64,000 nucleotides of DNA from an uncultured Flavobacteriales bacterium (GTDB lineage: Bacteria > Bacteroidota > Bacteroidia > Flavobacteriales > BACL11). The notes under the pieces were generated by a model. It worked only from the letters and a program-made list of their open reading frames with translations. It ran no database searches and had not been told where the DNA came from. Where the stretch lies: assembly GCA_943788405.1 (NCBI GenBank), contig CALSQD010000001.1:1-64000 (forward strand), written 5' to 3'. The number at the start of each line of letters is the position of its first letter. The first letter of the stretch is position 1. The position numbers and the translations under genes are program-made. Below, in pieces: positions 8,176 to 15,946 of the stretch.

Positions 8176-9057
8176 ATGAATAAATATAGTATTGATGATT
8201 TTTCAAAAATAACTGGGTTAAACAAAATATTGATTCGTACATGGGAGAATAGGTACAACTTTGTAAAGCCACACAGAACCTCAACCAATATAAGGTATTA
8301 TGATGACAAAATGATTGTAAAGGCTCTTAGGTATAGTACACTTGTAAATGCTGGTTTTAAAATATCGATCTTAAATAAGCTATCTGCAGAACAAATAGAC
8401 AATCTTATTGATAATCAATTAAAGAATACTGACAAAACTAATAAGCATTCACTCTATATATCTCAATTTCTTGAATCTTGCATGTCATTCAATCAACTAC
8501 TATTTAATAATACCTATGAAAAATGCATAAAAGATATTGGAATTATTGCATGCTATAAGCACGTCTTATTAGTAGCTTTAAACAGAATTGGAATATTATG
8601 GATGAATGATGAAATTAGCCCAACTCAAGAGCATTTTCTATCAGAATTGATAAAAACTAAGCTTTATAAAGAAATAGAAAAAATAGGATTTAAAAAATTG
8701 CCTAAAGAAAGTTGGGTGCTATTTCTTCCAAAAAATGAATTGCATGACATAGGACTCTTATTTGCTTATTTAATATTAAAAATGAACGGTCATAATGTGG
8801 TATACCTTGGTCAAAATTTACCACATCACTTACTCCCATCTTTAAAAGATAAGAATACAATAGATAAGATAGTATTTTCTGCTGTTTCCAAAGCTACCAT
8901 ATTAAATCTAAAAGAGATAAATAACTTTCTTAAGACTAATTTTTCTGAATCAAAAATATACACTATTATTAATAAAAATGAACTTTCTGAAGATCAGTTT
9001 GAAGAAATAAATTGCTTAACAAGCATTGATGAATTTATTAATTTAGTTTCTAACTAA
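8176..9057 (+). CDS. carH: CarH-type MerR-family regulator with cobalamin-binding domain
   Basis: A 293-residue protein: MerR winged HTH (YSIDDFSKITGLNKILIRTWENRY, residues 4-27, with the IRYYDD wing), then a helical bundle and a Rossmann-like C-terminal domain. Two features match B12 photoreceptors: the upper-face signature W-x9-E-H (Trp142, Glu152, His153) and the lower-ligand E-x-H-D-I-G (Glu188, His190). In CarH, adenosylcobalamin drives a DNA-binding tetramer in the dark that light destroys, derepressing carotenoid genes. Divergence from crtI and the dyads between them support that role. Unlike Thermus CarH, as I recall it, the residue after the Trp is Met143 rather than the His that ligates cobalt after photolysis. 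B12 independence, as proposed for CarA-like proteins, cannot be excluded. Confidence 0.85.
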   Translation: MNKYSIDDFSKITGLNKILIRTWENRYNFVKPHRTSTNIRYYDDKMIVKALRYSTLVNAGFKISILNKLSAEQIDNLIDNQLKNTDKTNKHSLYISQFLESCMSFNQLLFNNTYEKCIKDIGIIACYKHVLLVALNRIGILWMNDEISPTQEHFLSELIKTKLYKEIEKIGFKKLPKESWVLFLPKNELHDIGLLFAYLILKMNGHNVVYLGQNLPHHLLPSLKDKNTIDKIVFSAVSKATILNLKEINNFLKTNFSESKIYTIINKNELSEDQFEEINCLTSIDEFINLVSN

Positions 9058-9074
9058 TTTAGCATTCCACTTTC

Positions 9075-9974
9075 ATGAAAGAGCGTATTATTATTACTGG
9101 ATATAGCGGTTCATTAGCCAGAAAAACAACAGAATTATTGAAAGATAATTATGAAATTATTGGATTAACCAGTAATAAAAAAAGTGTTAATAATAAAAAT
9201 ATCTATTATTGGGACACATCAACAGATGAAATTGATGAAAGAGCGCTAGAAAATTGCAAACATATTATTCACTTATCAGGATACCCTATACTAAAACGCT
9301 GGACAAAGAGAAATAAAAGATTAATGCATGAAAGTAGAATTGGTGCAGCAAACTTATTATTTAATAAATGTAAAGAATTAAATATTTCACCTACCACTTT
9401 TATATCTGCCTCTGCAATAGGAATATACGGATTAAATGCAAGAGGCGTAAAGTCTGAAAATGATAAAATTGGGACTGACTGGATAGCCAGAATGGCCTCA
9501 GATTGGGAAGAATCTGCACAGCAATTCAAACAAATTGGAAGCCGTATTCTTAAAATGAGAATATCGTTATTAATGAATCAAGAAACAGCTTTTTTGAAAT
9601 ATAATCTTCTCAGCATTAAGCTAGGTATTGGAGTTGTAATTGGATCAAAAAAAAAGCAAATAAGTTGGATACATGTAGATGATGCAGCTAACTTCATTAA
9701 AGAAGCAATAACTAATGAGAATTATAAAGGTGCATATAATTTAGCGACAACAAAACCAATTTCTCAAGAGATGTTTATTAAGAAGATAAAAGAAAGATTA
9801 TTCCCATATGCTTTAATCATTAGAATACCTTCTTTTATAATAAGATTATTTTTAGGAAAAAGAAGTCAAATCATCAATACAGATTTATCTATAAATGTAG
9901 ATAAATTAAAAAAAGAAGGCTTTATTTGGAAATTTTATAATTTCAATGAAGTGCTAGAAAAAGTTCGAACTTAG
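9075..9974 (+). CDS. TIGR01777 family NAD(P)-dependent epimerase
   Basis: A 299-residue extended SDR protein of the TIGR01777 (YfcH-like) group: degenerate N-terminal GYSGSLARKT nucleotide loop (8-17), HLSGYPI in place of the usual HLAG, and SASAIGIYG near residue 113 in place of the catalytic-tyrosine segment. WIHVDDAANFI near 199 and YNLATTKPISQ near 218 are typical. The substrate is unknown for the family. It follows the CarH-like gene by 17 bp on the same strand and is probably co-transcribed, but a carotenoid role is not shown. The last codons and stop lie inside the repeated hairpin element at 9958-9990. Confidence 0.8.
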   Translation: MKERIIITGYSGSLARKTTELLKDNYEIIGLTSNKKSVNNKNIYYWDTSTDEIDERALENCKHIIHLSGYPILKRWTKRNKRLMHESRIGAANLLFNKCKELNISPTTFISASAIGIYGLNARGVKSENDKIGTDWIARMASDWEESAQQFKQIGSRILKMRISLLMNQETAFLKYNLLSIKLGIGVVIGSKKKQISWIHVDDAANFIKEAITNENYKGAYNLATTKPISQEMFIKKIKERLFPYALIIRIPSFIIRLFLGKRSQIINTDLSINVDKLKKEGFIWKFYNFNEVLEKVRT

Positions 9975-9990
9975 GACCGAGAGGTCCACC
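9958..9990. repeat. Hairpin element copy 1 (direct repeat of 10961-10993)
   Basis: A 33-nt sequence starting AAAAAGTTCGAA and containing GGACC-GAGA-GGTCC, a five-base-pair stem capped by a GAGA (GNRA-type) loop. It overlaps the last codons and stop of the epimerase and is followed by an intrinsic terminator. A second copy 1003 bp away matches at 29 of 33 positions. Function unknown. Confidence 0.8.
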
Positions 9991-9996
9991 AAAAAG

Positions 9997-10021
9997 AAAC
10001 CCACTCAATTTGAGTGGGTTT
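9997..10021. terminator. Bidirectional intrinsic terminator
   Basis: Perfect 12-bp arms AAACCCACTCAA and TTGAGTGGGTTT flank a one-base centre. It lies between the convergent ends of the epimerase (ending 9974) and the lipoprotein gene (ending 10051) and has A/T runs on both sides, so it can serve both transcripts. Confidence 0.85.
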
Positions 10022-10050
10022 GTTATTAATTTAATTAAATCCTAATATCT

Positions 10051-10935
10051 TTAATTCTTGTATTCAGCGTCATGATTATTATTTATATCATTCGCTATCT
10101 CATGTAAATCTGTATTGAATCCTGTTTCAAAATTAAAGGTACTTAGATCAACATTATAAATACTATTAAGCCATACTAAACCACCTGTTTTTTTAACAAT
10201 ATCACCTTGATGCCCCTTTGAATCAACAAAGATTGAGGAAGCCGATGATCCAAACATATCAATTTGATCTAATAATAAGCTATCAATATTCATTTGATAT
10301 AAATTATATGTAGCCCATCCGGTTGGTATGGTAAATATTTTAGTAGTCGGAAATTCGGCACGCAATTGGTCTACAATTTCATTATGTAAAATCTCATTTA
10401 TATAAAAATCAAACATTTCTTGTATAGAACTGAATCCATTATCTACTGCGAGAGTATCCCAGTCTGGTTGAGTTCCATTTGGGTCTCCAGCTGGATAATC
10501 AAATGGTGCTAAAGAAATGAAAATAGTAATATTTGGATTATTTTGCAATGCATAATCGATCCAAAATTGAAAACCCTCAATACGATTAACAGTATCATGT
10601 CCACTTGTCATACCTAAATAATCTATTCCTCCGTCATCAAGTGCAGACTTAATCAAGCTATGCTCTATGCTTGTTGAATCATTCCAAAAGTTGATAGCCC
10701 TTCCATTTGCACCACCACGAATAACAATAGTGCTATTATGATTTACAAAACCTGCGTCAATTGCCATGACATCAAGATTTTCGGCATATGGTCTAAAAAA
10801 ACTATTTCCCATTAATAGCATTCTGTATCCCTCAGTCACATTATCAACAGGAACATAGGGAGCGGGTAAATTTTCTTCTTTCTTACAACCCATAAAAACT
10901 GTAAAACAAACTGTAAATAAAAATATATTTTTCAT
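10051..10935 (-). CDS. Lipoprotein, SGNH/GDSL hydrolase-like
   Basis: A 294-residue protein with a lipoprotein signal (MKNIFLFTVCFTVFMGC, acylated Cys17), so it is anchored in the envelope. SGNH-like features are LLMGNSFF near residue 40 (block I), IRGGANGRA near 73, TSGHD near 111, and VDSKGHQGD near 238 (a possible D-x-x-H end block). This suggests an esterase or carbohydrate-deacetylase-type hydrolase, but the blocks are divergent and the substrate is unknown. It is a single gene with its own promoter (10940-10947, four bases from the ATG) and is bracketed by two copies of the hairpin element, giving it a cassette-like look. Confidence 0.6.
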   Translation of the reverse strand: MKNIFLFTVCFTVFMGCKKEENLPAPYVPVDNVTEGYRMLLMGNSFFRPYAENLDVMAIDAGFVNHNSTIVIRGGANGRAINFWNDSTSIEHSLIKSALDDGGIDYLGMTSGHDTVNRIEGFQFWIDYALQNNPNITIFISLAPFDYPAGDPNGTQPDWDTLAVDNGFSSIQEMFDFYINEILHNEIVDQLRAEFPTTKIFTIPTGWATYNLYQMNIDSLLLDQIDMFGSSASSIFVDSKGHQGDIVKKTGGLVWLNSIYNVDLSTFNFETGFNTDLHEIANDINNNHDAEYKN

Positions 10936-10939
10936 AGTG

Positions 10940-10947
10940 CAAACTTA
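10940..10947 (-). promoter_or_regulatory. Predicted -7 box TAAGTTTG of the SGNH-like lipoprotein gene
   Basis: On the minus strand TAAGTTTG is followed by CACT and the ATG, the same TTTGCACTATG arrangement as at 1730-1744, predicting a leaderless message. Confidence 0.55.
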
Positions 10948-10960
10948 CTAAAATTTGCTA

Positions 10961-10993
10961 AAAAAGTTCGAAATAAGGACCGAGAGGCCCACA
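10961..10993. repeat. Hairpin element copy 2 (direct repeat of 9958-9990)
   Basis: AAAAAGTTCGAA followed by AAGGACCGAGAGGCCCAC; 29 of 33 positions match copy 1. The GAGA-capped stem carries one A-C mismatch here. It is again followed on the plus strand by an intrinsic terminator (11001-11033) and sits just upstream of the lipoprotein promoter. Confidence 0.8.
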
Positions 10994-11000
10994 GAAACAA

Positions 11001-11033
11001 AAAAAAAGATCACTTTTTCAAGTGGTCTTTTTT
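11001..11033. terminator. Intrinsic terminator of the 17.6-11.1 kb minus-strand block
   Basis: Stem AGATCACTT / AAGTGGTCT with one G-T pair, A-run on the left and T-run on the right. It lies downstream of the TPMT-like gene on the minus strand and can act in both directions. The 11034-11127 gap shows no other feature. Confidence 0.75.
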
Positions 11034-11127
11034 AATTTTAAACTTATAACAATTAACTTATAGGGGTATTTATCACCTACACTACCATAATTCTAGATAA
11101 TTAGTTAAACTATATATTCTATTCTTT

Positions 11128-11721
11128 TCATTTCTTGTTTAAAATCATAAACAACTCTCTACCACACCTAGATTCTATAGAATTATATGATGGTTGAAAT
11201 ACTTTAGTATTAAAATAAGTTTCAAAATATTTTTTGTATTCGCTTTCATTACCCCCGAATGGAGGGTGATTTTCATTTAATGAGTCATTAAAAAGTAATC
11301 CAACTAATTTTCCATTTGGTTTTAATAAATCATTCATTTTTTTAAAATATTCACTTCTTCTACTTTTATCAATAGCACAAAAAAAAGTTTGCTCAATAAT
11401 TAGGTCAAATTTCCCTTGAACATCAAAGAAGTCATTATTCAACAATTTACTTTCTGAAAAATCAGGAACTCTCTTTCTAAAATTATTTAATGCATGTTCA
11501 GAATAATCAAGCACATAAGTATTTAGGAAGTTGTTTTCAAATAAGTACTCTGCTTCATATGAATTACCACTACCAGGGATTAATATTTTTATTGTTTTAT
11601 CATTAAGTTGATCAAAATATTCTTTTAAAGGAGTAGTTATTACTCCTACATCCCATCCTATTTTAGATTCAATATACCTGTTATTCCAAAAATCTTTAGT
11701 TAACGATAAATTATTTTTCAT
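11128..11721 (-). CDS. TPMT-family SAM-dependent methyltransferase
   Basis: A 197-residue class I methyltransferase of thiopurine-methyltransferase type: FWNNRYIESKIGWDVG (11-26), the SAM-binding loop ILIPGSGNSYEAEYL (47-61), VLDYSEHAL, and FDLIIEQTFFCAI near 105, a TPMT-like motif. HPPFGG near 152 is also typical. The natural substrate is unknown; related bacterial enzymes methylate halides, thiols or metalloids. No signal peptide is present, so it is cytoplasmic. It begins three bases after the acetolactate-decarboxylase-like gene and is probably last in that transcript. Confidence 0.82.
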   Translation of the reverse strand: MKNNLSLTKDFWNNRYIESKIGWDVGVITTPLKEYFDQLNDKTIKILIPGSGNSYEAEYLFENNFLNTYVLDYSEHALNNFRKRVPDFSESKLLNNDFFDVQGKFDLIIEQTFFCAIDKSRRSEYFKKMNDLLKPNGKLVGLLFNDSLNENHPPFGGNESEYKKYFETYFNTKVFQPSYNSIESRCGRELFMILNKK

Positions 11722-11724
11722 CTT

Positions 11725-12438
11725 TTACTTAGGTAATTTTAATATCATGTTTTCTCCAAGAGTAAAGTCATCAGCATGTCCGATTGCTTTATCTGATTTC
11801 ACATGAACATGCATATTGGTTGTATGGTGAGTAAAAATTGCATGATGTTTATCCGAATAAAAACCTAACATTTCTACCGCTTGATTTTCAAGCGTACCAT
11901 ACAAGCCCGAATGAATATGTTTCTCGTGTGAGTGTTCTGCATCTCCTTCTGGCCAATCAATAATATGCCAATCAAATGACTTAGCGATACCCTCTATCAT
12001 AAATGGGAAAGGCTCATTAGTATTTATCCCATTTTCAGAAGCAGTTTCCTCTATAAAAATTTCAAAATCTTTATAAGTTACAATTGAATTAGGGATATTT
12101 ATTGTCTCCCATTCCTTAACTGATGCAGAGACTAATAAACAAGCATTTTTTTCAAATGAATTGTCAATCATCATTATTTTAGATGAATCGTTACTATCAA
12201 CATAAGAAATGTGTGCTACCCCATCTAAGATTAGAACTTCTCCTTCAAGGTTCTCAACTGCACCCAAAGCATATAAATGACTTCTATCTTTCAACTCATT
12301 AAGAGTTACTTTTTTAGATAAATCTCCTTTATGCATCATATTTTTAAGCGCACCATAATAAATGACCTCAATATCTTTTTCATTTGATGTAGTACATGAA
12401 TTCATAAGTATTAAAAGGGAAAGAATTAATGTTCTCAC
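11725..12438 (-). CDS. Acetolactate decarboxylase-like lipoprotein
   Basis: A 237-residue protein with a lipoprotein signal (MRTLILSLLILMNSC). The body follows the alpha-acetolactate decarboxylase pattern: YYGALKNMMHKGDLS, VLILDGVAHI, PFPFMIEGIAKSFDWHIIDW, and the zinc-ligand block MHVHVKSDKAIGHADDF near 208-224 with three histidines. Cytosolic enzymes of this family convert acetolactate to acetoin; here the lipid anchor and the copper-protein neighbours make that function uncertain. The start codon is GTG, overlapping the TGA of the upstream multicopper oxidase, so translation is coupled. HSHEKHIHSG is an additional His-rich stretch. Confidence 0.72.
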   Translation of the reverse strand: MRTLILSLLILMNSCTTSNEKDIEVIYYGALKNMMHKGDLSKKVTLNELKDRSHLYALGAVENLEGEVLILDGVAHISYVDSNDSSKIMMIDNSFEKNACLLVSASVKEWETINIPNSIVTYKDFEIFIEETASENGINTNEPFPFMIEGIAKSFDWHIIDWPEGDAEHSHEKHIHSGLYGTLENQAVEMLGFYSDKHHAIFTHHTTNMHVHVKSDKAIGHADDFTLGENMILKLPK

Positions 12439-13637
12439 AGTTTTAAAAATTTAAAGTTTTTATTAATTGTTTTTATAAAATAGATTCCTGAAGACAGATG
12501 ACTAACATCCAAATTTTCTTGATTAGCAGTTATTGTTTTTTCAAAAATAATCTTACCAAAAGAATCCGATATTTTCATCTCACCCCTTACATTTACAAGG
12601 CTCAAATGTTTATTTGTCGGATTAGGAAAAATATATGAATTTACACTTGTTTCATTTTCATTTACTGAAGAAATGAATCCTGAAATAGTTACAGGAACCA
12701 TTTGAGTATTTTCAATATTTTGAGTATTCAAATTAAAATACTTAACCGAAATTGAATCAATGAATTCAGAAGTGCCCTGTAACAATACTTGATATCTTTC
12801 TCCAGGCAACACATCTAAAGTGTCAGAAAACACCATTGACGGCAAAGGTCTACCATCTGAAGAAATAATACGAGCATTCAAATGCATTGGAAAATGAAAC
12901 TTGTTACCATAGTAACCAATATTTGCAATTCTTAACAATATTGTTTCATTTGCTTTTGCAACTATAGCTGCTGTATTAGTATCTACCAATTCATGTTCTG
13001 ACCTTCCATTTACTAAAAAATACTGAGGATTATAATCCGGTAATAGTCTCACCATTGTAGTAGTGTCATGAGGATAATTTATGATTGAATCAGTATGCCA
13101 AACAGTATCTAACTCTGATGTCATCCAAGCAAAATCTTTATGAAAAGAGTAGCCACCATCCCAAGTTTCATTAGGATTTTGAGCATCAACTATCAACAAA
13201 CCATACATACCCGCCTGTACATGTAAAGATGAGGTGAAATGACAATGATACAAATAAGTTCCTGGGTGCGGAGCTTTAAAAAAGTAAGACTTTGTTTCGT
13301 TATGTCCTACCTCCCAAGATAAATGAGGAACTCCATCATTCCATTGATTTACATCCAATCCATGCAAATGTATTGTATGTGAGGCTCCTTGCGACATATT
13401 TCTTAATTGCAACTGCACAGAATCCCCCTCAGTATACCTCAAAGTTGGACCAGGTATATCAATTGGAGAACTCATTAAAGGAGTAAATCCCATTAACATT
13501 GTTTGATTACCATCCCACAATGTATGCTGAGGCGCAATATCCATCTTAGAAAAAATAAATGTATTTGTCAATTGCTGTGAGTTAGCACTTATTAAAATAA
13601 AAAATGTTCCCGTAAGTAATAATATATTTCTCATCAT
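12435..13637 (-). CDS. Multicopper oxidase half A (type 1 copper domain) with T9SS sorting domain
   Basis: A 400-residue secreted protein with a signal peptide (about 1-20) and two cupredoxin domains. Domain 1 has HTIHLHG (87-93) and HCHFTSSLHVQAGM (131-144), giving type 1 ligands Cys132, His139 and Met144 in nitrite-reductase-like spacing plus two HxH pairs for a trinuclear cluster. Domain 2 lacks HxHG and HCH motifs, keeping only FHFPMHL. The C-terminus is a T9SS type A sorting domain (SYIFPNPTNKHLS...). The TAATG overlap with the upstream gene couples it to half B. Alone it has only half the trinuclear-site histidines, suggesting that it works with half B. Confidence 0.8.
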   Translation of the reverse strand: MMRNILLLTGTFFILISANSQQLTNTFIFSKMDIAPQHTLWDGNQTMLMGFTPLMSSPIDIPGPTLRYTEGDSVQLQLRNMSQGASHTIHLHGLDVNQWNDGVPHLSWEVGHNETKSYFFKAPHPGTYLYHCHFTSSLHVQAGMYGLLIVDAQNPNETWDGGYSFHKDFAWMTSELDTVWHTDSIINYPHDTTTMVRLLPDYNPQYFLVNGRSEHELVDTNTAAIVAKANETILLRIANIGYYGNKFHFPMHLNARIISSDGRPLPSMVFSDTLDVLPGERYQVLLQGTSEFIDSISVKYFNLNTQNIENTQMVPVTISGFISSVNENETSVNSYIFPNPTNKHLSLVNVRGEMKISDSFGKIIFEKTITANQENLDVSHLSSGIYFIKTINKNFKFLKL

Positions 13638-14497
13638 TAAGGATGTATTAAAATTGTAGAAAACATACCATTAGGGTACATATTATTACCTGTTACTGCC
13701 ACTAAATTATGATCATGAATTGGGTATTCCCCCTCTTTATCAGGAACTATTTTAAGAACAATTGTTTCCATAGGGTAAATTGGGAAAGTATCTTTCTCTC
13801 TATTTAAATGAGATGCATTTCTGGATGAATATTTAATTGTAGCATGATATCCATGAAAATGCATAGAATGTATACTTAAACCTGTATTTGTAATGTATAA
13901 GAACAAAGTATCTCCAACTTGCCCAGTAATTCTAGCCAGAGTATCTCCGTTTATATTAGGATTACTTACCGAATTAATAGTAAAATAATTTGGGTTATAA
14001 TTATTCCAATTTACTGTACTTCCAGCAAATAGTTGTGTGTTCCAATCTGAATTATGCTCTTTAATATTCCAATAAAAACAAGCAAACGGATGATTTTTTA
14101 CTACTATCATTCCAGCAAGTCCTAAATAAGTGTTTTTTGGAAAATCAGATGGATCATGATAAATGTAAGAACCTTTAGTAGTAAAAACTGTTTGCAAGAA
14201 AGTAGAATCATTTGCGGAAACACTTATAACAGAACTGATACCTTTAATAACAAAATCATGTGATACAGAATCAGTATTATATACCCACAAATCCAAAGTA
14301 TCTCCTTGCATTAAATTTATTATAGGATTAGATTGAGTATAGGTAGGAGTTTCATTAAATGTAATGTAAGGAACCTTGGTACTATCCACTGTTAACAGTG
14401 AATCAGCAACAATATAAAGTGATTTATTTATTGTAGTAGAAAAACTATTAAAAGAAAACAATACTCCAAAGAAAAACCCAAGAAGTAATTTATTCAT
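13637..14497 (-). CDS. Multicopper oxidase half B (no type 1 copper), secreted
   Basis: The chosen start is the ATG at 14497 (MNKLLLGFFFGVLFSFNS, a clean signal peptide); an in-frame ATG at 14521 would add eight residues and a longer overlap. The 286-residue product has two cupredoxin-like domains. Domain 1 is degenerate (GSYIYHDPSDFP near 110-120). Domain 2 has HSMHFHG (210-216) and HDH (261-263), in which Asp stands where the type 1 Cys of HCH would be. It can therefore supply two HxH pairs but no type 1 site, complementary to half A encoded directly downstream. No T9SS sorting domain is visible on this subunit. Confidence 0.72.
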   Translation of the reverse strand: MNKLLLGFFFGVLFSFNSFSTTINKSLYIVADSLLTVDSTKVPYITFNETPTYTQSNPIINLMQGDTLDLWVYNTDSVSHDFVIKGISSVISVSANDSTFLQTVFTTKGSYIYHDPSDFPKNTYLGLAGMIVVKNHPFACFYWNIKEHNSDWNTQLFAGSTVNWNNYNPNYFTINSVSNPNINGDTLARITGQVGDTLFLYITNTGLSIHSMHFHGYHATIKYSSRNASHLNREKDTFPIYPMETIVLKIVPDKEGEYPIHDHNLVAVTGNNMYPNGMFSTILIHP

Positions 14498-15188
14498 TGA
14501 TAGTGATTTTTTGAATTCCAACTATCTCACCATCAAAGTAAGTATTTACAAAATATACACCTGATTGTAAATGACTAACATTAATTGATTTTTCAGTTGT
14601 AAGTGTAAAATAAGTATTCATCACCTCTCTTCCATTAATATCAAATGCTTTTAAAACATTAAATTTTGAGTCAGCACATACAGTAATAATATCATTTGAT
14701 GGGTTAGGGTAAACAATTAATCTATTTACGCTAATATCATTAATTCCTGTAGAGAATGAATTCACTATCCAAGTACAAGTATCGCCAAAATCATTAGGAT
14801 TATTAGCGTCAAAAACTCTAACACGAACAATTCCACCACCTTGTAAATCTCCCATTGGGTTTACTGTTAGTTTGGTGTATCCTTTTAAAGTATCAAAAAT
14901 TGGGTCCATTTGATTGAAAGTTCCTGCTACAGGGATTTCACCAAAACAAGTACCATAAATACATATCATACCATCCCAAGTAGCTGGGATAGTATTATAA
15001 ACCACTTCAACTCCTAAAATTAGAGTATCATTAGTAATGTTTTGTTGTTCAATCAGATATTCTGAGTAAGCATTTGGGTCCAAATTATCTATAATAATAG
15101 TGTCCTGAGGAACCCAATTATAAGTTAACTGAGCAAAACTATTTACAGAAAATAAAGAAACTGTAATAATTAATATTAAATTTTTCAT
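14490..15188 (-). CDS. Secreted T9SS sorting-domain protein, function unknown
   Basis: A 232-residue protein with a signal peptide (MKNLILIITVSLFSVNSFAQ) and a C-terminal T9SS type A sorting domain (RLIVYPNPSNDIITV ... HLQSGVYFVNTY). The central 130 residues look like an all-beta domain containing three cysteines (ICIYGTCFG and DTCTWIV) but no copper-ligand set. No enzyme family was recognised. It lies three bases from the cupredoxin gene upstream and overlaps the multicopper oxidase half B start by eight bases, so it is presumably co-expressed with the copper proteins. Confidence 0.7.
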   Translation of the reverse strand: MKNLILIITVSLFSVNSFAQLTYNWVPQDTIIIDNLDPNAYSEYLIEQQNITNDTLILGVEVVYNTIPATWDGMICIYGTCFGEIPVAGTFNQMDPIFDTLKGYTKLTVNPMGDLQGGGIVRVRVFDANNPNDFGDTCTWIVNSFSTGINDISVNRLIVYPNPSNDIITVCADSKFNVLKAFDINGREVMNTYFTLTTEKSINVSHLQSGVYFVNTYFDGEIVGIQKITINE

Positions 15189-15190
15189 AA

Positions 15191-15781
15191 TTATTCTTTT
15201 ATGAAAAGTGTATTAAACTTTTCTGATTTTACAAAATAAGTGCCTTTCATAAGAAAAGATACATCAAATGTTCCATTAGTAATATCCATTACTTTTTTAC
15301 CGTTTACATCAAATACCTCAGCAGCACCATTTAATCCTTCAACTGTTATGTTATTCCTAACTGGATTAGGATAAACAGATATAGAATTGTTTGCGATATC
15401 AGATACTACTGTTGATCCTCCTTCCGTCACATAAATAGTACCATAAACTGCATCTTTTATAGGGTTGTTACCACAATGAAACTTATAAGTACCAACTGTA
15501 TTCAGTTGGAAAACTACCATTGGAATAGAAGATGAAACAGTTTGTGTAACAAATGGGATTGGGGTTGAAACAGCTGCTGTGTTTGGATGACCTTCAGTCA
15601 TTGGATGAGGTTGCCCGCCTCCATGTTTAAAAGTAATATCTTGTCCAACAGATACTGTTAATGATTTGTCAGTTGATACTGGAACAGTAGTGATACCTGT
15701 ATGAGCAATTGTCATTTCTTGTGCCATTGCAAATGTACTTACAAATGCAATTGCTAATGTTAAAATTGTTTTTTTACTCAT
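15191..15781 (-). CDS. Cupredoxin-like T9SS protein with degenerate copper site
   Basis: The start chosen is the ATG at 15781 (MSKKTILTLAIAFVSTFAMAQ, a good signal peptide); the longer frame from 15862 would put 27 unlikely residues before it. A plastocyanin/azurin-like domain of about 100 residues follows (VSVGQDITFKHGGGQPHPM ... VGTYKFHCGNNPIKDAVYGT), then a T9SS sorting domain (SVYPNPVRNNITVEG). The type 1 site is incomplete: the Cys in KFHC is present but the following His is Asn or absent and no axial Met is evident. It may bind copper differently or not at all. Placed between the complete oxidase and the split oxidase genes, it could be an electron-transfer or structural partner (inference). 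Confidence 0.72.
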   Translation of the reverse strand: MSKKTILTLAIAFVSTFAMAQEMTIAHTGITTVPVSTDKSLTVSVGQDITFKHGGGQPHPMTEGHPNTAAVSTPIPFVTQTVSSSIPMVVFQLNTVGTYKFHCGNNPIKDAVYGTIYVTEGGSTVVSDIANNSISVYPNPVRNNITVEGLNGAAEVFDVNGKKVMDITNGTFDVSFLMKGTYFVKSEKFNTLFIKE

Positions 15782-15834
15782 AAAAACTGATTTTTTAATT
15801 GTGCTCATGAACGATTCTCGTTTCATGTTATTTG

Positions 15835-15890
15835 TTTGTAAAGTTAATAAATTTGTTTTCATTTTGTAAAGTTAATAAATTTGTTTTCAT
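15835..15890. repeat. 28-bp tandem duplication upstream of the cupredoxin gene
   Basis: Two perfect head-to-tail copies (15835-15862 and 15863-15890) of a 28-bp unit beginning TTTGTAAAGTTAATAAATTT lie between the complete multicopper oxidase and the cupredoxin gene, within its probable leader or promoter. A length-variable repeat there could alter expression, but no promoter box was confidently placed. Confidence 0.85.
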
Positions 15891-15946
15891 TTTGTTTGTT
15901 TTTACATCCCTCATAAACCAATAAGAAGGATAGATTAATAATTTTT

